A stretch of DNA of 64,000 nucleotides from Pseudomonas sp. MWU16-30317 (GTDB lineage: Bacteria; Pseudomonadota; Gammaproteobacteria; Pseudomonadales; Pseudomonadaceae), in the NCBI RefSeq assembly GCF_020515695.1, contig NZ_JAIWJA010000015.1, positions 31,100-95,099 on the forward strand, given 5' to 3'. Every line of letters starts with the position of its first letter. Position 1 is the stretch's first letter. This document shows, one piece after another, positions 8,775 through 19,844 of this stretch. The notes under the pieces are model-generated. The model was not told where the DNA came from. It was given only the letters and a program-made list of their open reading frames with translations, and ran no database searches. The position numbers and the translations under genes were made by a program.

Positions 8775-10849
8775 GCGAGTCACTCCACACCTTGGCCGCC
8801 AACGCCGGCCTTGCCGTGCATTGGGTCGATGCCAACGGCAATCACCAAACCGTAGCCCCCGAGGCCTTGCGCAAAGTCCTCGCCGGCCTGGGGCATGCCG
8901 CTGATAGCGAAGACGACATCCGCCGCAGCCTGGCCGCGCTGGAAAAGGCCCACGATGCCCAACACCTGCCGCCATTGCTGACGGTGGACCAAGGCAGCGC
9001 CCTGGACTTGCAAAAATACTTCGCGCCGCACAGCCAGTGCCGGATCGAACTCGAGGATGGCGCCACCCTGGACATTCGCCTGGACGAGCATGGCGCCCTG
9101 CCCGGCATGGTCCCGGTCGGCTATCAGCTGGTGACCATCGACGGCCGCCAGTTCACCTTGGCCGTGGCCCCCAGCCGCTGCTACAGCGTTGGTGATGCCT
9201 TGGGCAGCGAAACCCCGCGGGCCTGGGGGCTGGGGGTGCAGCTGTACTCCCTGCGCCGCGCCGGTGACGGTGGTTTCGGCGATACCCAGGCGCTCGAGCA
9301 GCTAGCGCGCAGTGCCGGCGAACGCGGCGCCGATGCGCTGGCGATCAGCCCCATGCACGCCATGTTCAGCAGCGACAACCATCGCTACAGTCCCTATTCG
9401 CCATCGAGCCGCCTGTTCCTCAACAGCCTGTATGCCGCCCCTGGGACCATTCTGGGCGAGCGCGCGGTGCGCAGCGCCATCGAAGCGACGGGGCTGGGCA
9501 AGACCCTCGACGAGCTCGAGTCCCTGGCCCTGATCGATTGGCCCAGCGCCGCCGACGCCAAGCAAACCCTGCTGCGAGAGCTGTACAAGGGTTTCAGCGC
9601 GGGCGATCACCCGCTGCAGGCCGACCTGAGCAGCTTCCGCCACGCTGGCGGCGAAGCGCTCGAAAATCACTGCCGCTTCGAGGCCTTGCAGGCTGAATGC
9701 GCGCGCCAAGGCGAACCTCAGGACTGGCGCCAGTGGCCGGAGCAATGGCAAGACCCCCGCAGCCCGTCAATCGCCGAATTCGCCGAGGAACATAAAGAAG
9801 AGGTCGGCTATTACGCCTTCTGCCAGTGGCTGATCGCTCGCAGCCTGGAACGCGCTCAAACCGCCGCCCGCAGCAGCGGCATGCGCATCGGCCTGGTCGC
9901 TGACCTCGCCGTCGGCGCCGACGGTGCCGGCAGCCAGGCCTGGAGCCGCCAGGACGAATTGCTTTCGTCGCTGACCGTGGGCGCGCCGCCCGATATCCTC
10001 AACCGGGCCGGGCAAGGCTGGGGCATCTCCGCGTTCTCCCCCGAAGGGCTGCAACGCAGCGGTTTTCGTGCCTTTATCGAAATGCTGCGGGCCAATTTCG
10101 CCCATGCCGGTGGCCTGCGTATCGATCATATCCTCGGCCTGCAACGGCTGTGGGTGATTCCTCAGGGCGAGTCGCCACCCAATGGCGCCTACCTGCACTA
10201 CCCGCTCGACGACATGCTGCGTCTGCTGTCGCTGGAATCGCACCGCCACCAGGCCATCGTCCTCGGTGAGGACCTGGGCACCGTGCCTGACGGGCTGCGG
10301 GAAAAACTCGCGGCGCGGCAGATCCTCGGCATGCGCGTGCTGTTGTTCGAACAGCACCACACCGGTCACTTCAAATCCTTGATGGAATGGCCCGACAACG
10401 CCCTGGCCACCACTAGCACCCACGACCTCTCGCCCCTCAACGGCTGGTGGCGAGCCAATGATATCGACTGGAACCACCGCCTGAATCTGATCGACGCCGC
10501 TGCCGAACAGCAATGGCGTGAGTCGCGCGAGCATGAGCGCCGCGGCTTGCGTCACCTGCTTGAGCAGGACCCGGTCAACTTCCAGGGCGAAGGTGAAGAA
10601 TCCGATCTCTTGATCGACGCCAGTGTGCGTTTTATCGGCCATACCCGCGCGCCGTTGGTGCTGCTGCCGTTGGAAGATGCCCTGGGTACCCTTGAGGCCC
10701 CTAACCTGCCCGGCACCACCGACAGCCATCCCAACTGGCGGCGGCGCTTCAGTGCCCCTGCGCAGGCGCTGCTGGACGATACGGACGCCGCTCGGCGCCT
10801 CGAACTGTTAGCCACTGCCCGACAACAATCCAATGAGCGTGACCGATGA
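8771..10849 (+). CDS. malQ: 4-alpha-glucanotransferase MalQ (amylomaltase)
   Basis: A GH77 disproportionating enzyme that moves maltooligosyl units between glucan chains and frees glucose. The predicted nucleophile is Asp452 in LRIDHILGL, the acid/base is Glu500 in LGEDLGTVP and the third acidic residue is Asp552 in STHDLSP. The N-terminal 140 residues are the extra domain usual in bacterial MalQ. Its length is 692. It sits between treZ and treY with 4-nt ATGA overlaps at both ends, so the three genes are tightly coupled. Its likely job here is to recycle the short glucans left by TreY, TreZ and GlgX. Confidence 0.95.
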   Translation: MSESLHTLAANAGLAVHWVDANGNHQTVAPEALRKVLAGLGHAADSEDDIRRSLAALEKAHDAQHLPPLLTVDQGSALDLQKYFAPHSQCRIELEDGATLDIRLDEHGALPGMVPVGYQLVTIDGRQFTLAVAPSRCYSVGDALGSETPRAWGLGVQLYSLRRAGDGGFGDTQALEQLARSAGERGADALAISPMHAMFSSDNHRYSPYSPSSRLFLNSLYAAPGTILGERAVRSAIEATGLGKTLDELESLALIDWPSAADAKQTLLRELYKGFSAGDHPLQADLSSFRHAGGEALENHCRFEALQAECARQGEPQDWRQWPEQWQDPRSPSIAEFAEEHKEEVGYYAFCQWLIARSLERAQTAARSSGMRIGLVADLAVGADGAGSQAWSRQDELLSSLTVGAPPDILNRAGQGWGISAFSPEGLQRSGFRAFIEMLRANFAHAGGLRIDHILGLQRLWVIPQGESPPNGAYLHYPLDDMLRLLSLESHRHQAIVLGEDLGTVPDGLREKLAARQILGMRVLLFEQHHTGHFKSLMEWPDNALATTSTHDLSPLNGWWRANDIDWNHRLNLIDAAAEQQWRESREHERRGLRHLLEQDPVNFQGEGEESDLLIDASVRFIGHTRAPLVLLPLEDALGTLEAPNLPGTTDSHPNWRRRFSAPAQALLDDTDAARRLELLATARQQSNERDR

Positions 10850-13635
10850 CTCCCCTGACTGGCAGCCTGCGTTTACAGTTTCACAAGGACTTCACCCTCG
10901 ACGACGCGGTGCCGCTGGTGCCCTACTTCGCCGAGCTGGGCATTACCCACGTCTATGCTTCGCCCCTGCTCAAGGCCCGCCCTGGTTCGATGCACGGTTA
11001 CGATGTGGTCGACCCTACCACGGTCAATCCTGAACTCGGTGGCGAAGCCGCGCTGCGCCGCCTGGTCGCGGCCCTGCGCGAAAAGAACATGGGGTTGATC
11101 CTCGATATCGTCTCCAACCATATGGCCGTCGGCGGCCCGCACAACCCGTGGTGGCTCGACCTGCTGGAGTGGGGCCGACGCAGCCCTTACGCGGAGTTTT
11201 TCGATATCCAGTGGCACTCCCCCGACCCGCTGCTGGACGGCCAGCTGCTGCTGCCGTTTTTGGGCAGCGACTACGGCGTGGCGCTGCGCGACGGCACTCT
11301 GGCGTTGCACTTCGACGCCGAGCACGGCAGCTTTTTCGTCGAGCATTACGAGCACATCTTCCCTATCTGCCCGCCGGATTACGCCGGGCTGTTGATCGCC
11401 ACTGGCAACAGCGAGCTGGCGGAGCTCGGCGCACGCTTCGCCGCGTTGGCGCAACATCCCCAAGGCTACGCCCAGGCCAAGGTGCTGCGTCAGGAACTGG
11501 CGCGCCAAGCCGCCGCTGCCGAGGTTGGCGAAAGCATTGCCAGCACCTTGAAGCAGTACGACTCGACTACCGAAGAAGGCTTCCAGCGCCTGCATCGGCT
11601 GCTCGAAAAACAGCACTATCGCCTGGCCAGCTGGCGCACCGCGGCCGACGATATCAACTGGCGGCGGTTCTTCGACATCAACGAACTGGGCGGCTTGCGG
11701 GTCGAGCGCGCGGCAGTGTTCGAAGCCACCCACAGCAAGATTTTCGAACTGGTTGCGCAGGGCCTGGTGGACGGCCTGCGCATCGACCATATCGACGGCC
11801 TGGCCGACCCGCGCGGCTATAGTCGCAAGCTGCGCCGTCGGGTTGCCGGCTTGCTGTCACAGCGCCCCGCAGAGGCCGCCGTCGAACACTTCCCGATCTA
11901 CGTCGAGAAGATACTCGGCGCGGGCGAGCAACTGCACAGCGACTGGACGGTCGACGGCACCACCGGCTACGAATTCATGAACCAGGTGTCGCTTCTGCAG
12001 CATGATCCGCGCGGCAAGGATGCGCTGGTCGAGGTCTGGGAAAAGGTCAGCGGGCGCACCGGTGATTTCGCCGAAGAGGCGCGCGCCGGTCGTCATCTGG
12101 TGCTCAACGGCACCCTGGCCGGTGACTTCGAGGCCGTGTCCCAGGCGCTGCTGAAGGTCGCGCGCAACGACGTGATGAGCCGCGACCTGACCCTTGGCGC
12201 GATCCGTCGAGCGCTGCAGGAACTCATCGTGCACTTTCAGGTGTACCGCACCTATATCAGTGCCTGCGGGCGCCCCGCCGAAGACGAAGGGTTTTTCCAG
12301 CATGCCGTGGAGCAGGCCCGCGCCCAACTCAACGAAGGCGACTGGCCGGTGCTCGACTACCTGCAGCGCTGGTTCGGTGGCGAGCCCATGCGGCACATGC
12401 CGCCGGGTCGCGCGCGCAAGGCACTCAAACATGCCAACGTGCGTTTCCAGCAGTTGACCTCGCCCGCAGCCGCCAAGGCTGTCGAAGATACTGCGTTCTA
12501 TCGCAGCGCGGTATTGCTGTCGCGCAACGACGTAGGCTTCGATCCCGAAGAATTCAGCGCCCCTGTGGAAGATTTCCACAGCGCCTGCCAGCAGCGGCTC
12601 GAACGCTTCCCGAGCAACCTGCTGGCCACCGCCACCCACGACCACAAGCGCGGCGAAGATACCCGCACTCGCCTGGCCGTGCTCAGTGAACGCGGTGCCT
12701 GGTACGCTGCCCATGTCACCCACTGGATGGCGCTGGCGCAGCCATGGCGCGGCGAGTTTGCCGACGCCCCGGCGCCCACTGGCGGCGATGAGGCCATGCT
12801 CTATCAAGCCTTGATCGGCGCCTGGCCACTGGGCCTTGAAGCCGACGATCACGACGGCTTGCAGGCGTTGTTCGAGCGCGTCGCGCAGTGGCAGCAAAAA
12901 GCCCTGCGCGAGGCCAAGTTGCTGAGCAGCTGGAGCGCGCCCAACGAGCCCTACGAGCAGCAATGCCGAGACTTTCTGGAGAAGCTGCTGCTCAGCGAAG
13001 ACGCCTTGCCGTTGCGCCAGTCACTGGCTTCCCTGGTCCGCCAGATCGCACCGGCCGGCGCGCTTAACAGTTTGGCGCAAAGCTTGCTGCGCATGACCGT
13101 ACCCGGCGTGCCGGATCTGTATCAGGGCGCAGAGTATTGGGACTTCAGCCTGGTCGACCCGGACAACCGGCGTCCGGTGGACTACGCTGCACGAGAGCGG
13201 TCGCTGCACGATGCCAGCGCTCTGGGACAGCTGTTGGAGCACTGGCAGGACGGTCGCATCAAGCAGGCACTGGTTGCCCGCACCTTGCAAACGAGGGTTG
13301 CACATGCCGAGTTGTTTCTGCACGGAGATTACCAACCACTCGAAGTGGTGGGCGAGCACGCCAGCAAGGTGCTGGCCTTCGCCCGCACCACGGCGACGCA
13401 GTTGGCGGTGGTGATCGTGCCGCGCCTGTGCAGCGACCTGCTGGGGGATGCCGGCAGCCCGTTGATTGATAGCCAAAAATGGGGAGACACCCATGTCAAG
13501 CTGCCTAACCACTCTTGCCGGCCTAATTTGAAGGGACTTTTTTCCGAGAACGCAGTCACACCACAGGAAGCTATATGGTTGAGCACTGCGTTGAAGGATT
13601 TCCCCGTCAATCTTTATGTACAAAGTGACCAGTGA
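10846..13635 (+). CDS. treY: Malto-oligosyltrehalose synthase TreY
   Basis: A GH13 intramolecular transglycosylase that converts the reducing end of an alpha-1,4-glucan to an alpha,alpha-1,1 (trehalose) linkage, the substrate of TreZ. Length is 929. Visible catalytic residues are Asp314 in LRIDHIDGL, Glu354 in YVEKIL and Asp599 in THDHKRG. The N-terminal segment (YASPLLKARPGSMHGYDVVDP) is typical of the family. The last 55 codons (13470-13635) are clearly richer in A/T than the rest and use a different codon mix, although the frame stays open and the WGDTHVKLP pattern is still recognisable. It overlaps malQ by ATGA. Confidence 0.95.
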   Translation: MTPLTGSLRLQFHKDFTLDDAVPLVPYFAELGITHVYASPLLKARPGSMHGYDVVDPTTVNPELGGEAALRRLVAALREKNMGLILDIVSNHMAVGGPHNPWWLDLLEWGRRSPYAEFFDIQWHSPDPLLDGQLLLPFLGSDYGVALRDGTLALHFDAEHGSFFVEHYEHIFPICPPDYAGLLIATGNSELAELGARFAALAQHPQGYAQAKVLRQELARQAAAAEVGESIASTLKQYDSTTEEGFQRLHRLLEKQHYRLASWRTAADDINWRRFFDINELGGLRVERAAVFEATHSKIFELVAQGLVDGLRIDHIDGLADPRGYSRKLRRRVAGLLSQRPAEAAVEHFPIYVEKILGAGEQLHSDWTVDGTTGYEFMNQVSLLQHDPRGKDALVEVWEKVSGRTGDFAEEARAGRHLVLNGTLAGDFEAVSQALLKVARNDVMSRDLTLGAIRRALQELIVHFQVYRTYISACGRPAEDEGFFQHAVEQARAQLNEGDWPVLDYLQRWFGGEPMRHMPPGRARKALKHANVRFQQLTSPAAAKAVEDTAFYRSAVLLSRNDVGFDPEEFSAPVEDFHSACQQRLERFPSNLLATATHDHKRGEDTRTRLAVLSERGAWYAAHVTHWMALAQPWRGEFADAPAPTGGDEAMLYQALIGAWPLGLEADDHDGLQALFERVAQWQQKALREAKLLSSWSAPNEPYEQQCRDFLEKLLLSEDALPLRQSLASLVRQIAPAGALNSLAQSLLRMTVPGVPDLYQGAEYWDFSLVDPDNRRPVDYAARERSLHDASALGQLLEHWQDGRIKQALVARTLQTRVAHAELFLHGDYQPLEVVGEHASKVLAFARTTATQLAVVIVPRLCSDLLGDAGSPLIDSQKWGDTHVKLPNHSCRPNLKGLFSENAVTPQEAIWLSTALKDFPVNLYVQSDQ

Positions 13636-13649
13636 TCAGGAGCGTTTAA

Positions 13650-14129
13650 ATGAGTGTCGACGACAAGCGTATTAAAGAATTTGCTTATCAGATCTGGGAG
13701 TCCGAGGGTCAACCCCACGGTCATGAGGACCGTCACTGGGAGATGGCGCGCAAGCTCGCTGAAGCCGAAGCACTGGCGCCCAGCAAGCCCTCGAATCGCA
13801 AGTCTGCCGCGGCCAAGACAGCCAAGGCCGACAAGCCGGTAGCGGCCCCCAAGGCAGCGGAAAAACCCGCGGCGCCGCCTAAACCTGTCGCCAGCAAGCC
13901 TGCAAAACCGGCGGCTAAATCGGCACCCAAGCCAGCGGTCAAATCGGCCCCGGAGCCGGCCGCCGACAAGACACCGCCCAAGCCCGCCGCAAAATCCGCG
14001 CCCAAGCCGGTCGCCAGCAAGCCGACCGCGGTCAAGGCTTCGAAGCCGCCGACGCCCAAGCCTGCGACTGCGCCCAAGCCCGCCGCCGCGAAAAAACCCA
14101 GCGCAGCGAAAAAGCCGCCAGCCAGCTGA
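13650..14129 (+). CDS. DUF2934 protein with Lys/Ala/Pro-rich tail
   Basis: A 159-residue protein in two parts. Residues 1-42 match DUF2934 (RIKEFAYQIWESEG ... HWEMARKLAEAEAL), a short helical domain often seen in stress- or glycogen-linked loci. Residues 50-159 are low-complexity repeats of the type KPAAKSAPKP, strongly basic and histone H1-like. The tail suggests binding to DNA, RNA or another polyanion, but this is inference. It starts 14 nt after treY with AGGAG upstream, so it is very probably the last gene of the glgA-treY operon. Confidence 0.75.
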   Translation: MSVDDKRIKEFAYQIWESEGQPHGHEDRHWEMARKLAEAEALAPSKPSNRKSAAAKTAKADKPVAAPKAAEKPAAPPKPVASKPAKPAAKSAPKPAVKSAPEPAADKTPPKPAAKSAPKPVASKPTAVKASKPPTPKPATAPKPAAAKKPSAAKKPPAS

Positions 14130-14425
14130 TTGCCTGGCACACGCTCCGCTCACCCCAAGGCTGGCCGCCCGTTCGGCCAGCCCGATACCCGGACTCCCGT
14201 CGTGCGAGCTCGGCACCTCTGTGTTGCCTGCACTGGCCCCTTCGCCAGCAAGCTGCGCTCCCACAGTTCATGCCGCTCCCTGTTCATGCCGCTGCCTGTG
14301 GAAACAAGGCGCGCGCTTGCACGGCCCCACAAATATCTACGCCCTGCCACTGCCCCATGCCTCCCTGTAGCGCCGTTCTGCACCTCGCGCATTCGGTACG
14401 AACTCAGCCCCACTAAGGATCAATC
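14130..14425. promoter_or_regulatory. Intergenic region before glgX
   Basis: 296 bp without a gene. It contains one degenerate REP-like unit (about 14236-14266) and must carry either a promoter for glgX or processing signals of a longer operon. No clear terminator follows the DUF2934 gene. I found no promoter I would defend. Confidence 0.35.
14236..14266. repeat. Degenerate REP-like palindrome
   Basis: Resembles the pseudomonad REP core CCCCTTCGCCAGCAAGCTGG...CTCCCACA. One arm base is altered (GCCAGC-aa-GCTGCGC), so the hairpin is imperfect. It is a single copy with no inverted partner nearby. Confidence 0.5.
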
Positions 14426-16585
<2,160 letters not shown>

Positions 16586-16594
16586 GGTTCACAC

Positions 16595-16684
16595 CTGTAG
16601 CAAGGGGGCTTGCCCCCGAAAAATGTGTCACTGCGCGCGAATGTTTCGCCTAGGCGATCATTCGGGAGCTCCCCCTCGCTACAG
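16595..16684. repeat. Paired REP element downstream of glgX
   Basis: An inverted pair: left arm 16595-16620 (CTGTAGCAAGGGGGCTTGCC...) and right arm 16661-16684 (TTCGGGAGCTCCCCCTCGCTACAG), imperfectly complementary. A 12-bp palindrome (TCGCCTAGGCGA, 16646-16657) lies in the loop. This arrangement is typical of pseudomonad REP doublets and may stabilise the glgX mRNA 3' end. Confidence 0.65.
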
Positions 16685-16753
16685 ACACACGGAACTGCGC
16701 CATGGATAATCAGGTCGCAATAGAGACAGGCAGTACCTTACCGAGGAGCAACC

Positions 16754-17554
16754 GTGTCGACCGACCCCGCAGGCAGTGCCCTCAGTGACCTTGACGCTCT
16801 ACCCGAGCGCGAGGTGCACCGATTACGGGTGTTGACCGTCAATACCCACAAGGGATTCACCGCTTTCAACCGCCGCTTCATCCTTCCGGAGCTGCGCGAA
16901 GCCGTGCGCAGTACCGGCGCCGATATCGTTTTCTTGCAGGAAGTTCTGGGCGGCCACGATCGCCATGCATCAAAAGTCTCCAATTGGCCGGAAATGTCTC
17001 AGTACGAGTTCCTCGCCGACAGCATGTGGAGCGATTACGCCTACGGCCGCAATGCGGTCTACCCGGACGGCCACCACGGCAACGCGTTGCTGTCCAAATA
17101 CCCGATCCTGCACTACCGCAACCTCGACGTGTCGATTACCGGCCCCGAGCGCCGCGGCCTGCTGCACTGCGTGTTACAGGTGCCGGGGCACGACGAAGTG
17201 CACGCGATCTGCGTGCACCTGTCGTTATTGGAAAGCCATCGACAAAAACAGCTGATGTTGCTGCGCCAATTGCTCGATTCGCTGCCGGAACATGCACCAG
17301 TGATCATTGCTGGCGACTTCAACGACTGGCAGCTACGCGGCAACAGCACGCTGTGCAAGCACGATGGCCTGCACGAGGTGTTCGAGCGTCACCACGGCCT
17401 GTTGGCCAAGACCTACCCGGCCCGCTTCCCGCTGCTGCGCCTGGACCGCATCTACCTGCGCAACGCCACCAGCCACGAACCCGTGATCCTTGGCAACAAG
17501 CCCTGGAGTCATCTGTCCGACCATCTGCCGCTATCAGTGGAAGTGCATCTCTAG
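16754..17554 (+). CDS. Endonuclease/exonuclease/phosphatase-family protein
   Basis: A 266-residue EEP-superfamily hydrolase (the DNase I / AP-endonuclease / sphingomyelinase fold). The family motifs are visible: VNTHKGF near residue 30, LREAVRSTGADIVFLQEV with the metal-binding Glu at about 60, IAGDFNDW in the middle and the C-terminal SDHLPL. There is no signal peptide, so it is probably cytoplasmic. The start is GTG, supported by GAGGAG 5 nt upstream. It follows glgX after a REP pair and converges on glgB. Substrate is unknown; a phospholipid or phosphodiester role is common in the family. Confidence 0.8.
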   Translation: MSTDPAGSALSDLDALPEREVHRLRVLTVNTHKGFTAFNRRFILPELREAVRSTGADIVFLQEVLGGHDRHASKVSNWPEMSQYEFLADSMWSDYAYGRNAVYPDGHHGNALLSKYPILHYRNLDVSITGPERRGLLHCVLQVPGHDEVHAICVHLSLLESHRQKQLMLLRQLLDSLPEHAPVIIAGDFNDWQLRGNSTLCKHDGLHEVFERHHGLLAKTYPARFPLLRLDRIYLRNATSHEPVILGNKPWSHLSDHLPLSVEVHL

Positions 17555-17575
17555 TCACAGCGCCAATGACCCATA

Positions 17576-17603
17576 TGGGGGCGGCCGCTCGGGCTCGCCC
17601 CCA
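17576..17603. terminator. Hairpin between convergent EEP gene and glgB
   Basis: Inverted repeat TGGGGGCG (17576-17583) and CGCCCCCA (17596-17603) with a 12-nt loop. It lies 22 bp after the EEP stop and 16 bp after the glgB stop on the other strand. No T tract follows, so terminator function is likely but unproven. Confidence 0.5.
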
Positions 17604-17618
17604 CAGGATTCAGAAGCA

Positions 17619-19844
17619 TCAGCTTCGCGGTTTGAGCACCAGGACCCCCAGTGGCGGCAGGTTCAGGGACACCGAACGATCCTGACCATGCGCAGCGATC
17701 TCCTCACTGTCCACCCCGCCGCCGTTGCCGAAGTTGGACCCGGCATACAGCTCGGCATCACTGTTAAGCACCTCATCCCAATGCTCGCCGAATGGCACGC
17801 CGATGCGATACCCCTCACGCGGTACGGGGGTGAAGTTGGCGACCACCAGTAACGGCTGCCCCTCCTTGCTCCAGCGCAACCAGGCGTAGACGCTGTTGGT
17901 TGAATCATCGCCGATCAACCATTGAAAGCCCTGAGGCTTGCAATCCTGTTCGTACAACGCCGGCTCCGAGCGATACAGCCGATTGAGGTCGGCCACCAGC
18001 GTCTGCACGCCCTTGTGCTCGGAATACTCGGTCAGGTACCAGTCGAGCTGGTGATCGTGGTTCCACTCGCGCCACTGCCCGAACTCGCAGCCCATGAACA
18101 GCAGCTTTTTGCCCGGATGCGCCCACATGAAGGTCAGGTAGGCACGCAGGTTGGCGAATTTCTGCCAGCGGTCGCCGGGCATCTTGTCGATCAGCGAATG
18201 CTTGCCGTGCACCACTTCGTCGTGAGAGATCGGCAGGATGAAGTGCTCTGAATACGCATACATCAGGCCGAAGCTCAGTTCGTTGTGGTGGTGATTGCGG
18301 TGGATCGGGTCGTTCTGGATGTAATGCAGGGTGTCGTGCATCCAGCCCATGTTCCACTTGTACGAAAAGCCCAGGCCGCCCGACTGCGTCGACTGGCTGA
18401 CACCTGGCCATGCAGTGGACTCCTCGGCGATGACCAGCGCGCCAGGTGCCTCGATAGCCACCACGTCATTGAGGTGACGCAGGAAATCGATGGCCTCGAG
18501 GTTCTCGCGACCACCGTAGCGGTTGGGCACCCACTCGCCAGCCTTGCGTGAATAATCGCGGTACAGCATCGAGGCCACCGCATCGACGCGCAGGCCGTCG
18601 ATGTGGAAATGCTTGATCCAGTGCAGCGCCGACGCCAGCATGAAGCCGTGCACCTCGGTGCGCCCCAGGTTGTAGATCAGGGTGTCCCAATCCTGGTGGA
18701 AGCCTTCGAGCGGGTTGTCGTATTCATACAGCGCGGTGCCGTCGAAACGCGCCAGGCCGTGGGTATCGGTGGGAAAGTGCGCCGGCACCCAATCGAGAAT
18801 CACGCCGAAACCGGCCTGGTGGCAGCGGTCGACGAATTCGGCGAATTGCTGCGGCGTGCCGTAACGGGCGGTGGGTGCGAACTGCGCGAGCAATTGATAA
18901 CCCCACGACCCACCGAACGGATGCTCCATGATCGGCATCAGCTCGATATGGGTGAAGCCCATCTTCTCGATATAGGGAATAAGGCGGTCGGCCAGCTCGT
19001 GCCAAGTGTAATTGCGCACTACCTCGCCAGCATCGTCGGTCTCGACCATCCACGAGCCCGCGTGCAGCTCGTAGATCGACAGCGGCGCACTGCTGCTGTG
19101 GCGCTGTTCACGGCCCTCGAGCCAGGCCTGGTCACCCCAGGCGTGATCGAGCGGCCTGCCGACCCGCGACCCCGTGGCGGGCGGCAGCTCAGTGGCCAGA
19201 GCAACCGGATCGGCCTTGAGCGGCAAGATGCCGTGAGCGCCGAGAATTTCGTATTTATAGCCATCGCCCGGCTGCACGCCAGGAATGAAGATTTCCCACA
19301 CACCCGAGGGGTAGCGCACGCGCATCGGATGCCGACGGCCATCCCAGCCGTTGAAGTCACCCACCACCGAAACGCGCTTGGCATTCGGCGCCCACACGGC
19401 GAAACGCACGCCGTCGACGCCATCGATATTCATCACCTGAGCGCCAAAGACACCGCTCAGATCACGGTGATTACCCTCGGCGAACAGGTACAGGTCCATC
19501 TCGCCCAGCAGCTCGCCGAAGCTGTAAGGATCGGCGTTGGTGTATTCGCCACCGGCCCATTGCACCTTGAGCCGATAGGGCTGACGCGAATGCATGTGGC
19601 CGGTGAAGAGCCCCGGTACGTCGTAATGCTGTTCAAGCTTGACCAGGGACTCGTCGTGATCCTTGGCCAACACCTCGACCGACAAGGCATTGGGCAGGTA
19701 GGCACGAATGTATTGCCCGTCACCGCCATCGCTGTGGGGGCCAAGGATCGAAAACGGATCACGGTGATCGGCGCGGATCAGCGCTTCAATATCGGCCTTG
19801 GGCGGTATGGCACCGCGCTGGCTCTGTTGCTGTTGCGCACTCAT
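17619..19844 (-). CDS. glgB: 1,4-alpha-glucan branching enzyme GlgB
   Basis: A GH13_9 enzyme that makes alpha-1,6 branches in alpha-glucan. Length 741 fits the long form with two N-terminal beta-domains (N1 about 15-110, CBM48 about 120-220), followed by the barrel. Catalytic residues are Asp421 in LRVDAVASM, Glu474 in IAEESTAWP and Asp542 in SHDEVVHGK. The C-terminal domain ends in NLPPLGVLVLKPRS. It is the last gene of the operon glgE-treS/mak-glgB; its ATG overlaps the treS stop (ATGA). It branches the linear chains built by GlgE. Confidence 0.96.
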   Translation of the reverse strand: MSAQQQQSQRGAIPPKADIEALIRADHRDPFSILGPHSDGGDGQYIRAYLPNALSVEVLAKDHDESLVKLEQHYDVPGLFTGHMHSRQPYRLKVQWAGGEYTNADPYSFGELLGEMDLYLFAEGNHRDLSGVFGAQVMNIDGVDGVRFAVWAPNAKRVSVVGDFNGWDGRRHPMRVRYPSGVWEIFIPGVQPGDGYKYEILGAHGILPLKADPVALATELPPATGSRVGRPLDHAWGDQAWLEGREQRHSSSAPLSIYELHAGSWMVETDDAGEVVRNYTWHELADRLIPYIEKMGFTHIELMPIMEHPFGGSWGYQLLAQFAPTARYGTPQQFAEFVDRCHQAGFGVILDWVPAHFPTDTHGLARFDGTALYEYDNPLEGFHQDWDTLIYNLGRTEVHGFMLASALHWIKHFHIDGLRVDAVASMLYRDYSRKAGEWVPNRYGGRENLEAIDFLRHLNDVVAIEAPGALVIAEESTAWPGVSQSTQSGGLGFSYKWNMGWMHDTLHYIQNDPIHRNHHHNELSFGLMYAYSEHFILPISHDEVVHGKHSLIDKMPGDRWQKFANLRAYLTFMWAHPGKKLLFMGCEFGQWREWNHDHQLDWYLTEYSEHKGVQTLVADLNRLYRSEPALYEQDCKPQGFQWLIGDDSTNSVYAWLRWSKEGQPLLVVANFTPVPREGYRIGVPFGEHWDEVLNSDAELYAGSNFGNGGGVDSEEIAAHGQDRSVSLNLPPLGVLVLKPRS

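Noticed and set aside
13470..13635. Frameshift at the end of treY
   Set aside because: Composition changes but the frame remains open to a natural stop, with AGGAG for the next gene, and the pattern still fits the TreY C-terminus.
13800..14129. Tandem DNA repeat or CRISPR-like array
   Set aside because: The repetition is coding (KPAAKSAP-type low complexity) without regular spacer or repeat length. No CRISPR array or cas gene was seen in the window.
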